DNA from: Brachybacterium nesterenkovii
Lineage (GTDB): Bacteria > Actinomycetota > Actinomycetes > Actinomycetales > Dermabacteraceae
Direction: 5' to 3'
Assembly: GCF_900163655.1 (NCBI RefSeq)
Contig: NZ_FWFG01000089.1
Coordinates: 1 to 42,891, forward strand
DNA: 42,891 nt
Position 1 is the stretch's first letter; every line of letters starts with the position of its first letter. The notes beneath the pieces are model-generated. The model was not told the origin of the DNA. It was given only the letters and a program-made list of their open reading frames with translations, and did no database searches. Positions 1 through 7,862 of this stretch are shown here, piece by piece. Position numbers and translations under genes: made by a program.

Positions 1-2
1 TC

Positions 3-98
3 AACAATCGACCCCGCCGCCGACTGGGCTATCTCACGCCCACCGAGGCATTCGCTCGACTGCTCGCCGGCGAGCCCCATGTTGCTTCGACGCCTTGA
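3..98 (+). pseudogene. IS30-family transposase, C-terminal fragment
   Basis: The frame beginning at base 3 reads NNRPRRRLGYLTPTEAF, then about 14 more residues to a TGA at 96-98. The NNRPR-x-LGY-x-TP-x-EAF pattern is the end of the DDE catalytic domain in IS30-type transposases. The rest of the gene lies outside the window, so it cannot be said whether the element is intact. No obvious IS terminal repeat follows the stop; serine-recombinase coding sequence begins within a few bases. That suggests a deletion or insertion junction rather than a complete IS end. Recognition rests on one short motif, so the family call is good but not certain. Confidence 0.65.
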
Positions 99-99
99 C

Positions 100-493
100 A
101 TCGCCGCCGACGAGATCCCGCTCTCCGTGCTCAAGCGCGAACAGGACCGGATCATCGCCGAACTCGACCAAGTGAACCGCCGCATCGATGCGCACTTCGG
201 CGACTACGCCGACGCCCGCGCCCACCTCGACGACGCCCTCGGACTGCTCACCAACTGCGCCGACATCTACACGCGCTGCGACGACACCAACCGGCGGCTG
301 TGCAACCAGGCGTTCTTCACCAAGGTCTACATCGACGAGGACAACGAGCTGCGCGTCGAGTACAACCGGCCCTTTGAGATGCTCCTCGATCCGCAGGTCA
401 ACGCTAACGCCCTCGACTGGGTTCAGGACAGCGACAAGGCCCGAACCCGAGCCAACGATTCCATTGGCAAGGGTTCGAGCCTTGTGCGTGGGG
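100..493 (+). pseudogene. Large serine recombinase, C-terminal remnant
   Basis: The open frame reads DEIPLSVLKREQDRIIAEL, then a helical segment, then CNQAFFTKVYIDEDNELRV and FEMLL. This is the coiled-coil and closing strand found after the zinc-ribbon domain of large serine recombinases of actinobacterial phages and integrative elements. The catalytic serine domain and most of the DNA-binding region are absent, replaced upstream by the tail of an IS30-type transposase. No stop codon follows the recognisable domain: the frame runs on antisense through tRNA-Ala to 837. The end given is therefore arbitrary and the gene is a non-functional remnant. Its position at the 3' end of a tRNA gene suggests a former integrated element. 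Confidence 0.6.
436..483. repeat. Imperfect 20-bp inverted repeat downstream of tRNA-Ala
   Basis: Bases 436-455 (AAGGCCCGAACCCGAGCCAA) and 464-483 are reverse complements at 17 of 20 positions, with an 8-base loop (456-463). The dyad starts 11 bases beyond the 3' end of tRNA-Ala (minus strand). It could be the factor-independent terminator of the tRNA transcript, although no T-run follows on the minus strand, or part of an attachment site of the recombinase remnant it overlaps. The sequence alone does not decide. Confidence 0.45.
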
Positions 494-566
494 TGGAGCC
501 TACGGGACTCGAACCCGTAACCCCCTGCTTGCAAAGCAGGTGCGCTACCAATTGCGCCAAGGCCCC
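494..566 (-). tRNA. tRNA-Ala (anticodon TGC)
   Basis: The minus strand folds as a 73-base cloverleaf. The acceptor stem GGGGCCT pairs with AGGCTCC (one G-U), followed by discriminator A. The anticodon stem CCTGC/GCAGG encloses TTTGCAA, giving anticodon TGC, and the T-arm contains GGTTCGAGTCC. The CCA end is not encoded, since ACCC follows. It is the last gene of the conserved actinobacterial tRNA-Ile / DLW-39 / tRNA-Ala group after gyrA. Its 3' side faces mobile-element remnants. Confidence 0.95.
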
Positions 567-636
567 TCGTGCCGCGCGGAGCGGCAGGTGCGCCATCGGC
601 GCTGCATCGCGAGGGCGATGCCGGACTGCGGGAGAT

Positions 637-807
637 TCAGGAGCGGACGTGCTCGGCGTCCTGCGGGGCGGCATCGAGGTCTGCGAACTGCGACTCGGCC
701 TGGGACCAGAGGTCCTCGGTGCGGTCGGCCTCGACCTTGCGCCAGACCAGCAGGCCCGCGACAGCGGAGCCTGCGAGGAGCAGGAGGGACGTCAGGAGCT
801 TCTTCAT
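637..807 (-). CDS. DLW-39 family small membrane-anchored protein
   Basis: A 56-residue protein between two tRNA genes. It starts MKKLLTSLLLLAGSAVAG, a single hydrophobic segment (about residues 4-21), followed by a basic WRKVEADR stretch and the signature EDLW (residues 33-36), then an acidic tail. The ATG at 807 has the Shine-Dalgarno sequence GGAGG six bases upstream. Length, N-terminal anchor, DLW motif and position beside tRNA-Ile/tRNA-Ala downstream of gyrA match the actinobacterial DLW-39 family, whose function is unknown. A single N-terminal membrane segment suggests a membrane anchor with a small hydrophilic domain. Confidence 0.85.
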   Translation of the reverse strand: MKKLLTSLLLLAGSAVAGLLVWRKVEADRTEDLWSQAESQFADLDAAPQDAEHVRS

Positions 808-828
808 CAGATCCTCCGATGCTGGGAG

Positions 829-902
829 TGGGCCTAACTGGACTTGAACCAGTGACCTCTGTCTTATCAGGACAGCGCTCTAACCGACTGAGCTATAGGC
901 CC
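829..902 (-). tRNA. tRNA-Ile (anticodon GAT)
   Basis: A 74-base minus-strand cloverleaf. The acceptor stem GGGCCTA pairs perfectly with TAGGCCC, followed by discriminator A. The D-arm contains AGCTCAGTCGGTTAGAGC, the anticodon stem CTGTC/GACAG encloses CTGATAA (anticodon GAT), and the T-arm contains GGTTCAAGTCC. It is the first transcribed RNA after DUF3566. Confidence 0.96.
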
Positions 903-962
903 CCATCGACGGGTTCACCGCGACCGATCCGAGGATCTTCCGGATGCTTCCGCCGACGCACT

Positions 963-992
963 ATGCTACCGCCTCCGTGACGTGCGCGCCAA
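963..992 (-). promoter_or_regulatory. Candidate promoter for tRNA-Ile
   Basis: Read on the minus strand, TTGGCG (987-992) and TAGCAT (963-968) are separated by 18 bases, matching the form of a housekeeping sigma promoter. The predicted start is about 50 bases before the tRNA-Ile 5' end. The -35 match is moderate. Confidence 0.4.
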
Positions 993-1036
993 ACCGGTCC
1001 CCGGGCTTGTACGCGACGTCACAGGCGACGCACCGG

Positions 1037-1648
1037 TTACTCGTCCGTGAACGTCATCTTCAGGCCGCCCAGCAGGCCGGCCACGATGTTGTACAGGAAC
1101 GCGAAGAGGGTGCCCAGTGCCGTGATGATCACGAGGTTCACGAAGGCGATGATCACCGAGTAGGAGATCATCTTCGAGAACTCGAAGAACTCCATGAACT
1201 TCAGCGGCTTGCCGTTGTTCAGATCGCTGGCCAGCGAGTTCATCTTGTCCCACAGGCCGATGCCGTCGACCACGCCCCACAGCAGCGCCGTGCAGATCAC
1301 GGTCGCGATGCCGATGGCGAGCGCGATGAGGAACGACAGCTTCATCACGGAGAACGGGTCTAGCCGGGCGAGGGTCAGGCGGATGCGGCGAGGCCCGCGA
1401 CCGGTGCGGGAGGCCGAGGACTTCCCGGTGCCGCTCTTCCCCGCACCGCTCTTCGCTGCGCCGCCCGTTCCGCCCCCGCCCTTCGAGCTCGCGGACTTCG
1501 CGTCGGTCGACGAGCTCGTCGCGAGCGCCTCGCGGTCGGCGTCGGAGTCAGCGGTGAATGAGGCGAAGCCGCCCCGCGCGCCCTTCTTCCCGTCGCCGGA
1601 GGATCCCTGCGTGCCGCCGGAGGTGCGGCTGCTGCTGGTGGAAGCCAC
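1037..1648 (-). CDS. DUF3566 domain-containing membrane protein
   Basis: A 203-residue protein. The first ~85 residues are Ser/Gly/Lys/Ala-rich and probably disordered and cytoplasmic. Then RRIRLTLARLDPFSVMKLSF leads into a first membrane helix (about 110-130), a loop containing GLWDKMN, and a second helix (about 163-190) ending near NIVAGLLGG. The RLTLxRLDPFSVMKLSF motif followed by two helices is the DUF3566 signature found next to gyrA in actinobacteria. The start is GTG at 1648, three bases after the gyrA stop; the Shine-Dalgarno GAGGAG overlaps the gyrA 3' end, so translation is probably coupled to gyrA. The molecular function is unknown; a role at the cell envelope or division site is only a guess from context. 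Confidence 0.9.
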   Translation of the reverse strand: MASTSSSRTSGGTQGSSGDGKKGARGGFASFTADSDADREALATSSSTDAKSASSKGGGGTGGAAKSGAGKSGTGKSSASRTGRGPRRIRLTLARLDPFSVMKLSFLIALAIGIATVICTALLWGVVDGIGLWDKMNSLASDLNNGKPLKFMEFFEFSKMISYSVIIAFVNLVIITALGTLFAFLYNIVAGLLGGLKMTFTDE

Positions 1649-1651
1649 GGA

Positions 1652-4534
1652 TCACTCCTCGTTCTCGGTGTCGTCGACCGTGTCGTCGTCGGTGCTGTCG
1701 GAGTCCGCATCGTCCTCGGACTCACCCGAGACTAGAGCATCCGCAGCGCCCTTCCCCGGCATATCCGGGCCATCCCCGGGCATGGTCTCCGCCGCAGGAT
1801 CGACCGCGCCGTCGGCGGCAGCCCCCTCAGCGCTCTCCACGCCCTCGGCGCCCTCCGCATCCTCGTCGAGGTCCTCCTCGGACTCCGCGAAGACGGCCAC
1901 CAGCATGATCCGGTCCTTCTTGTCGGGCTTGGCGAAGATGACGCCCATCGTGTCGCGGCCCTTGGCCGGCACGCCCTCGACCTTCGAGCGCACCACCTTG
2001 CCGCGCTCCATCACCACCAGCACCTCATCGGTCTCGTCGACCACGGCGGCGCCCACCAGGTGACCGCGGTCGTCGGGCAGCTTGGCCACCTTGATGCCCA
2101 GGCCGCCGCGGCCCTGGATGCGGTAGTCCTCGATCGGCGAGCGCTTGGCGAAGCCGGAGTCGGTCACGGTGAACACGAAGCTCCCGGGGCGCACGACGTC
2201 CATCGCCAGCAGCTCGTCGTCGCCGCGGAACTTCATGCCGGTGACGCCGCTGGTAGCGCGTCCCATCGGGCGCAGCACGTCGTCGGCGGCCGGGAAGCGG
2301 ACGCTCTGGCCGTTGCGGGAGACGAGCATGAGGTGCTCATCGGAGTTCACCACGCGCGCCGCGACCAGCTCATCCGTCTTCGTGCCATGATCGGTCTCCA
2401 CCTCGCGCAGGTTGATCGCGATGATCCCGCCCGAACGGTTGGAGTCGAACGCCGTCAGCGGGGTCTTCTTCACCAGACCGCGGCGGGTCGCGAGCACCAG
2501 GTGCTCGGCGTCCTCGTAGCTCGAGATCGCGAGCACGGAGGCGATGTGCTCCTCCGGCTGGAACGCCAGGAGGTTCGCCACGTGCTGGCCGCGCGCGTCA
2601 CGGGGCGCCTCGGGCAGCTCGTACGCCTTGGCGCGGTAGACGCGGCCGTGGTTGGTGAAGAACAGGATCCACTGGTGCGTGGTGGTGGTGAAGAAGTGCT
2701 CCACCACGTCATCGGCCCGCAGGGAGGCCCCGCGCACGCCCTTGCCGCCGCGCTTCTGCGCCCGGTACTGGTCGGTGCGGGTGCGCTTGGCGTAGCCGCC
2801 GCGGGTGATCGTGACGACCACGTCCTCCTCGGGGATCAGGTCCTCCATGGACATGTCCCCGTCGAAGGGCACGATCTGGGTGCGGCGGTCGTCGCCGTAC
2901 TTGTCGACGATCTCGGCCAGCTCCTCGGAGACGATCTCGCGCTGGCGGGCGTCCGAGGCCAGGATCGCGTTGTACTCCTCGATGAGCGCGGCCAGGCGGT
3001 CGTGCTCCTCCATGATCTTCTGGCGCTCCAGCGCCGCCAGGCGGCGCAGCTGAAGGCCCAGGATCGCATCGGCCTGCACGCGGTCGATGTCCAGCAGCTC
3101 CATCAGCCCCGTGCGGGCCTCATCGGCGTCGGGCGAGCGGCGGATCAGCGCGATGACCTCGTCCAGCGCATCGAGCGCCTTGAGATAGCCGCGGTAGACG
3201 TGGATCTGCTCCTCGGCCTTGCGCAGGCGGAAGCGGGTGCGCCGGATGATGACGTCGATCTGGTGGTTGACCCACTCGCGCACGAACACGTCGATCGACA
3301 GGGTGCGCGGCACGCCGTCGACCAGCGTCAGCATGTTCGCGGAGAAGTTCTCCTGCAGCTGCGTGTGCTTGTAGAGGTTGTTGAGCACCACCTTGGCCAC
3401 GGCGTCGCGCTTGAGCACGAGCACGAGGCGCTGACCGGTGCGGCCCGAGGTCTCATCGCGGATGTCGGAGATGCCCTGCAGCTTGCCCAGCTTGACCTGC
3501 TCGGCGATCTTGCGGGCCAGCGCATCGGGATTGACCTGGTACGGGAGCTCGGTGACCACCAGGCACATGCGCCCGCCGATCTCCTCCGTGGAGACGACGG
3601 CGCGCTGGGTGATCGAGCCGCGGCCCGTGCGGTAGGCGTCCTCGATGCCCTTCTTGCCCAGGATCGTCGCGCCGGTCGGGAAGTCGGGGCCCTGGATCCG
3701 CGCGAGGCACGCGTCCAGCAGCTCCTCCTTCGTGGCCTCGTAGTTCGTCAGCAGCCACTGGGCGGCGTCGGCCACCTCGCGCAGGTTGTGCGGCGGGATG
3801 TTCGTGGCCATGCCGACGGCGATGCCGGCCGACCCGTTGACCAGCAGGTTCGGGAAGCGCGCGGGCAGGACGGCCGGCTCCTGCAGGGTGCCGTCGTAGT
3901 TGTCGCGCATGTCGACGGTGTCCTCGTCGATCCCGCGCACCAGCTCGATGGCCAGCGGCGCCATCTTGCACTCGGTGTAGCGGTTCGCGGCGGCGCCGTC
4001 ATCGCCGGCCGAGCCGAAGTTGCCCTGCCCGAGGATCAGCGGGTAGCGCATGTTCCACGGCTGGACCAGGCGCACCATGGCGTCGTAGATCGCCGAGTCG
4101 CCGTGCGGGTGGTAGTTGCCCATCACGTCGCCGACGACCTTCGCGCACTTGGAGAACGAGCGCTCGGGGCGGTAGCCGCCGTCGTACATCCCGTAGACGA
4201 TGCGGCGGTGGACGGGCTTGAGGCCGTCCCGCACGTCCGGGAGGGCGCGGTCCACGATCACGCTCATCGCGTAGTCGAGGAAGGATCGCTGCATCTCCTG
4301 GTTGAGGTCGACATGCGTGACGTGGTCGCCCTCGTCGACGGGGTCGACGAGCGTGGTCAGCGGGTCCAGGCCCTTCTCCTCGGCGCTGGGGCCGGGCGCG
4401 GCGGAGCCGGCGGCGGCGCTGGACAGGCCGACGCCTGCGGCCTCGCCGTCCGCGGGGATCTCGCCCGAGCCGGGGGTCGAGCTCGGACCGGTGGTCTCGG
4501 GGTCGCCGGTGGGACCGAGGGGGGTGTCGCTCAT
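1652..4534 (-). CDS. gyrA: DNA gyrase subunit A
   Basis: The 960-residue breakage-reunion subunit of gyrase, which with GyrB introduces negative supercoils. The conserved start is [19 protein letters not shown] (about residue 82). The quinolone-determining segment [11 protein letters not shown] (141-151) keeps the serine (147) and aspartate (151) typical of quinolone-susceptible enzymes. The catalytic tyrosine is in [10 protein letters not shown] (about 186). A GyrA box, QKRGGKG, lies near residue 595 in the C-terminal wrapping domain. The protein is longer than usual because of a roughly 75-residue Pro/Ala/Gly/Ser N-terminal extension and a roughly 80-residue acidic tail after the last beta-pinwheel blade. 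ATG at 4534 has only a weak AAAGG ribosome site. It lies downstream of gyrB and upstream of DUF3566. Confidence 0.98.
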   Translation of the reverse strand: MSDTPLGPTGDPETTGPSSTPGSGEIPADGEAAGVGLSSAAAGSAAPGPSAEEKGLDPLTTLVDPVDEGDHVTHVDLNQEMQRSFLDYAMSVIVDRALPDVRDGLKPVHRRIVYGMYDGGYRPERSFSKCAKVVGDVMGNYHPHGDSAIYDAMVRLVQPWNMRYPLILGQGNFGSAGDDGAAANRYTECKMAPLAIELVRGIDEDTVDMRDNYDGTLQEPAVLPARFPNLLVNGSAGIAVGMATNIPPHNLREVADAAQWLLTNYEATKEELLDACLARIQGPDFPTGATILGKKGIEDAYRTGRGSITQRAVVSTEEIGGRMCLVVTELPYQVNPDALARKIAEQVKLGKLQGISDIRDETSGRTGQRLVLVLKRDAVAKVVLNNLYKHTQLQENFSANMLTLVDGVPRTLSIDVFVREWVNHQIDVIIRRTRFRLRKAEEQIHVYRGYLKALDALDEVIALIRRSPDADEARTGLMELLDIDRVQADAILGLQLRRLAALERQKIMEEHDRLAALIEEYNAILASDARQREIVSEELAEIVDKYGDDRRTQIVPFDGDMSMEDLIPEEDVVVTITRGGYAKRTRTDQYRAQKRGGKGVRGASLRADDVVEHFFTTTTHQWILFFTNHGRVYRAKAYELPEAPRDARGQHVANLLAFQPEEHIASVLAISSYEDAEHLVLATRRGLVKKTPLTAFDSNRSGGIIAINLREVETDHGTKTDELVAARVVNSDEHLMLVSRNGQSVRFPAADDVLRPMGRATSGVTGMKFRGDDELLAMDVVRPGSFVFTVTDSGFAKRSPIEDYRIQGRGGLGIKVAKLPDDRGHLVGAAVVDETDEVLVVMERGKVVRSKVEGVPAKGRDTMGVIFAKPDKKDRIMLVAVFAESEEDLDEDAEGAEGVESAEGAAADGAVDPAAETMPGDGPDMPGKGAADALVSGESEDDADSDSTDDDTVDDTENEE

Positions 4535-4587
4535 GCGGGGGTGCTGCCTTTCGGGTCAGGCGTGCGGTGCGGGGAGGTCGCGGCGGG

Positions 4588-4619
4588 CCGGGGCCGACGG
4601 GCGGGCTCGTGGGCCCCGG
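4588..4619. other. Hairpin in the gyrB-gyrA spacer
   Basis: CCGGGGCC (4588-4595) and GGCCCCGG (4612-4619) form an 8-bp stem. It is extended after one mismatch by ACG/CGT (597-599 with 608-610 of the same block). It lies in the 106-base spacer between gyrB and gyrA. It has no T-run, so it may be an RNA-processing or partial attenuation structure or have no role. Confidence 0.35.
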
Positions 4620-4640
4620 TCGCGCGGTCTCGGAGACGGG

Positions 4641-6752
4641 TCAGATGTCGAGGAAGCGGACGTCCTTGGCGTTCTCCTGGATGAAGCGGCGGCGGGACTC
4701 GACGTCCTCGCCCATCAGCACGGAGAAGACGGCGTCGGCGTCGGCGGCCTCGTCGACGGTGACCTGCTTGAGGGTGCGGACGGCGCGGTCCATGGTGGTG
4801 GACTGCAGCTCCTTCCAGTCCATCTCGCCCAGGCCCTTGTAGCGCTGGATGCCGTTGTCCTTGGGGATCCGCTTGCCCGCGGCGCGGCCCGCGGCCAGGC
4901 TCGCGTCGCGCTCGGAGTCGCTGAACACGTACTCGTGCGGCGCATTGGACCACTTCAGGCGGTACAGCGGCGGCATCGCGATGAACACGTGCCCCAGCTC
5001 GATGAGCGGGCGCATGTAGCGGAACAGCAGCGTCAGCAGCAGCGTGCAGATGTGCTGGCCGTCGACGTCGGCGTCGGCCATCAGGATGATCTTGTGGTAC
5101 CGCAGCTTCGTGGCGTCGAAGTCCTCGCCGATGCCGGTACCGAACGCCGTGATCAGCGAGCGGATCTCCTGGTTGTCGAGCGCCCGGTCCAGCCGGGCCT
5201 TCTCGACGTTGAGGATCTTGCCGCGGATCGGCAGGATCGCCTGGGTGCGCGGGTCGCGGCCCATGACGGCGGAGCCGCCGGCGCTGTCGCCCTCGACGAT
5301 GAAGACCTCGCACTCGGAGGGGTCGTTGGACTGGCAGTCCTTGAGCTTGCCGGGCATGCCGCCGGTCTCGAGAGGCGACTTGCGGCGGGTCGCGTCGCGG
5401 GCCTTGCGGGCGGCCTCGCGGGCCATCGCCGCGCTCTGCGCCTTGCGGACGATGTCGCGCGCCTCATTCGGATGGGACTCGAACCAGGCGCCGAGCTGGT
5501 CGGTCATCACCTTGGAGACGAAGGTGCGGGCGATCGTGTTGCCCAGCTTCGTCTTGGTCTGGCCCTCGAACTGCGGCTCGGCCAGCTTCACGGACACGAC
5601 GGCGGTCAGGCCCTCGCGGATGTCCTCGCCCGTGAGGTTCGCGTCCTTCTCCTTGATGATCCCCTGGGCGCGTCCGTAGCGGTTGACAATGCCGGTCAGC
5701 GCGGAGCGGAAGCCCTCCTCGTGGGTGCCGCCCTCGTGAGTGTTGATGACGTTGGCGTAGGTGTGGACCGACTCGGAGTAGGCGGTGGTCCACTGCATCG
5801 CGACCTCGACGGAGATCATCGACTCGGTGTCCTCGGACTCGAAGTCGATCACCTCGGGGTGGATCACGTCGGCCCGCTTGGCCTTGTTGATGTAGGCGAC
5901 GAAGTCCTTGAGGCCGTCCTCGTAGCGGTAGGTGACGGACTTGGGGCCCTTCTCCTCCGCGGGGGCGGTGCCGTCGGCCTCCGCGACGTCGTCGAGCGGC
6001 TGCTCCTCCTCCTGGGGGCGCTCGTCCGTGAGGGAGAGCTGCAGGCCCTTGTTGAGGAACGCCATCTGCTGGAAGCGCTTGCGGAGGGTCTCGAAGTCGT
6101 ACTCGGTGGTCTCGAAGATCTCCGGGTCCGCCCAGAAGGTGATGGTCGTGCCGGTCTCCTCGGTCTCCTCGCCCTTGTCGAGGGGGGCCTCCGGGACGCC
6201 GCGCCGGTAGGCCTGGCGCCACACGTGGCCCTGGCGGCGGATCTCGACCTCCATGCGGGAGGACAGGGCGTTGACGACGGACGAGCCGACGCCGTGCAGG
6301 CCGCCGGAGACGGCGTAGCCGCCGCCGCCGAACTTGCCGCCTGCGTGCAGCACGGTCAGCACCAGCTCCACGGCGGGCTTGTTCTCCGTCGGGTGCATGT
6401 CCACGGGGATGCCGCGGGCGTGGTCGACCACGCGGATCGCGCCGTCGGCCAGGATCGTGACCTCGATGGTGTCGCCGTGGCCGGCGAGCGCCTCGTCGAC
6501 AGAGTTGTCGACGATCTCGTAGACGAGGTGGTGCAGGCCGCGCTCGCCGGTGGAGCCGATGTACATGCCGGGACGCTTGCGGACGGCCTCGAGGCCCTCG
6601 AGGACGGTGATGTCCGAGGCCTCGTAGTGCTGCTCGAGGATCGCGTCGTGCGGGTCCTCAGCGGTGACTGCGGGGGCGACGGGCGCTGCGTCGGCGGGGA
6701 TGCTCGCGCCGTCGGTCTCGTTCTCGCCGCTGGGCTGGGGGTTCTCGCTCAC
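4641..6752 (-). CDS. gyrB: DNA gyrase subunit B
   Basis: The 703-residue ATPase subunit of gyrase. The GHKL ATP-binding motifs are in order: [11 protein letters not shown] (about 78-89), DHARGIPVD, and [19 protein letters not shown]. The transducer domain follows. The TOPRIM motifs are EGDSAGGSA (about residue 486) and DADVDGQHI (about 557), and the protein ends KDVRFLDI. An ~45-residue acidic/Ala-rich extension precedes the ATPase core. The start is GTG at 6752 with GAGGAG ten bases upstream; a candidate promoter lies near 6895. Transcription runs through gyrA and DUF3566. Confidence 0.98.
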   Translation of the reverse strand: MSENPQPSGENETDGASIPADAAPVAPAVTAEDPHDAILEQHYEASDITVLEGLEAVRKRPGMYIGSTGERGLHHLVYEIVDNSVDEALAGHGDTIEVTILADGAIRVVDHARGIPVDMHPTENKPAVELVLTVLHAGGKFGGGGYAVSGGLHGVGSSVVNALSSRMEVEIRRQGHVWRQAYRRGVPEAPLDKGEETEETGTTITFWADPEIFETTEYDFETLRKRFQQMAFLNKGLQLSLTDERPQEEEQPLDDVAEADGTAPAEEKGPKSVTYRYEDGLKDFVAYINKAKRADVIHPEVIDFESEDTESMISVEVAMQWTTAYSESVHTYANVINTHEGGTHEEGFRSALTGIVNRYGRAQGIIKEKDANLTGEDIREGLTAVVSVKLAEPQFEGQTKTKLGNTIARTFVSKVMTDQLGAWFESHPNEARDIVRKAQSAAMAREAARKARDATRRKSPLETGGMPGKLKDCQSNDPSECEVFIVEGDSAGGSAVMGRDPRTQAILPIRGKILNVEKARLDRALDNQEIRSLITAFGTGIGEDFDATKLRYHKIILMADADVDGQHICTLLLTLLFRYMRPLIELGHVFIAMPPLYRLKWSNAPHEYVFSDSERDASLAAGRAAGKRIPKDNGIQRYKGLGEMDWKELQSTTMDRAVRTLKQVTVDEAADADAVFSVLMGEDVESRRRFIQENAKDVRFLDI

Positions 6753-6894
6753 GAAGGGGTAACTCCTCGGGATCTGGTGACCCGCGAGGCGGCCGATGGC
6801 CGTCCCCGCGGGCTGGCGGGCGGTCCAGCCGGAGAGCAGGCCTGGGGCGCCGCGTGCGCGGTGCCTCCTGCGCGCGCGAGGCCGAACCTGCTCG

Positions 6895-6900
6895 ATTCTA
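6895..6900 (-). promoter_or_regulatory. Candidate gyrB promoter -10 element
   Basis: The minus strand reads TAGAAT, the best -10-like hexamer upstream of gyrB, in an otherwise GC-rich stretch. It predicts a leader of roughly 135 bases. No convincing -35 element was found at the right distance. Confidence 0.4.
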
Positions 6901-7198
6901 TCCGATCCAGCGGGGTTCCGACCCCGATCGGCCTCCGTTCTGAGGGCCGGGACATGTGGGACATGCCTCTGCGCGGGCCGCGGCGGGCCCTGGGAGGTCT
7001 CAGCAGGAGGGTCGACGAGGGCCCGTATGGTCCCGGGGCTCCTGACGCGTCTGCGGGGCCGTTGGGCGAAGGTGCCTCCGCCACCGAGGCCTCACCATCC
7101 GGACGTGCGTCACCGGACCCCTGGCCCTTCGAGCATCCACCGCGCGATTCCTCGCCGCCTGGACGCTCACCGAGTCTTCCCCCCTCTCCGAACACCCG

Positions 7199-7257
7199 CC
7201 GAGATCGAGGATTCCTGACGGGGACGGGCGGATCTCGTCAGGAATCCTCGATCTCGG
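7199..7257. terminator. Perfect 22-bp hairpin after the trpG-like gene
   Basis: Bases 7199-7220 and 7236-7257 are exact reverse complements (22 bp, arms beginning CCGAGATCGAGG), around a 15-base loop. The left edge extends by a G-T and a C-G pair. It lies 23 bases beyond the stop of the trpG-like gene. There is no T-run, as is common for hairpin terminators in high-GC actinobacteria. It separates the trpE/trpG pair from gyrB. Confidence 0.75.
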
Positions 7258-7280
7258 TGAGGTTCCCCGGGCAGCGCGAC

Positions 7281-7862
7281 TTACGGCGCCACGTAGGTCT
7301 GGTGGAAGCCGCGCAGCAACTCGATGCCCTCGTGCGTGCCCACGGACTCGGGGTGGAACTGGATGGCCTCGATCGGCAGCTCGCGGTGGCGGATGCCCAT
7401 GATGTAGCCGTCGTCGAGGGAGCGGCTGGTCACCTCGAGCTCGGCCGGCATCGTCGCCTCCTCGATAATCAGCGAGTGGTAGCGCGTGACCTCGCGGGTG
7501 GTCCCGGGCTCGCGGCAGTACACGCCGCGGCCGTCGTGCTCGATCGTCGAGGTCTTGCCGTGCATGATGTGCGCGGCCGGGGAGACGGTGGCCCCGTACG
7601 CGGTGCCGATGGCCTGCAGCCCCAGGCACACGCCCAGGATCGGCAGCTTCCCGGCGAAGTGCTCGACGAGCTCCACGTGCCCGGAGTCGACGGGGTGGCC
7701 GGGGCCGGGGCCCAGCACCAGGTAGTCGGGGTCGAGCTCCTCGATGCGGGCGATGTTCCCCGGATCCGAGCGCAGCACGGTCCGCTCCTCGTCCAGCTCC
7801 GCGAGGTACTGGGCGATGATGTGGACGAAGCTGTCGTAGTTGTCGATCAGCACGACGCTCAT
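7281..7862 (-). CDS. Glutamine amidotransferase subunit, anthranilate/aminodeoxychorismate synthase type
   Basis: A 193-residue class I glutamine amidotransferase that would supply ammonia from glutamine to the chorismate-using partner encoded just upstream. The start MSVVLIDNYDSFV, the oxyanion-loop LGPGPGHP, the nucleophile Cys79 in GVCLGLQAIG, and the His170/Glu172 pair in QFHPES are all present, so the triad is intact. VSPAAHIMHGKTS is typical of TrpG/PabA. The ATG overlaps the partner's stop codon (ATGA), indicating translational coupling and a heterodimer. Because the partner carries TrpE-like features, anthranilate synthase component II is the first choice; PabA is the alternative. A long hairpin follows. 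Confidence 0.9.
   Translation of the reverse strand: MSVVLIDNYDSFVHIIAQYLAELDEERTVLRSDPGNIARIEELDPDYLVLGPGPGHPVDSGHVELVEHFAGKLPILGVCLGLQAIGTAYGATVSPAAHIMHGKTSTIEHDGRGVYCREPGTTREVTRYHSLIIEEATMPAELEVTSRSLDDGYIMGIRHRELPIEAIQFHPESVGTHEGIELLRGFHQTYVAP

Larger units (their letters stand above)
6753..7280. other. Intergenic region trpG-like to gyrB
   Basis: About 530 bases without a credible gene. Open frames here lack ribosome sites and recognisable domains. It contains the gyrB leader, a candidate gyrB -10 element at 6895-6900, and a long hairpin at 7199-7257 just past the trpG-like stop. Nothing else was recognised. Confidence 0.6.

Noticed and set aside
6749-7195. A 148-codon minus-strand open frame between gyrB and the trpG-like gene
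   Set aside because: It overlaps the gyrB leader and candidate promoter, has no ribosome site and no recognisable domain.
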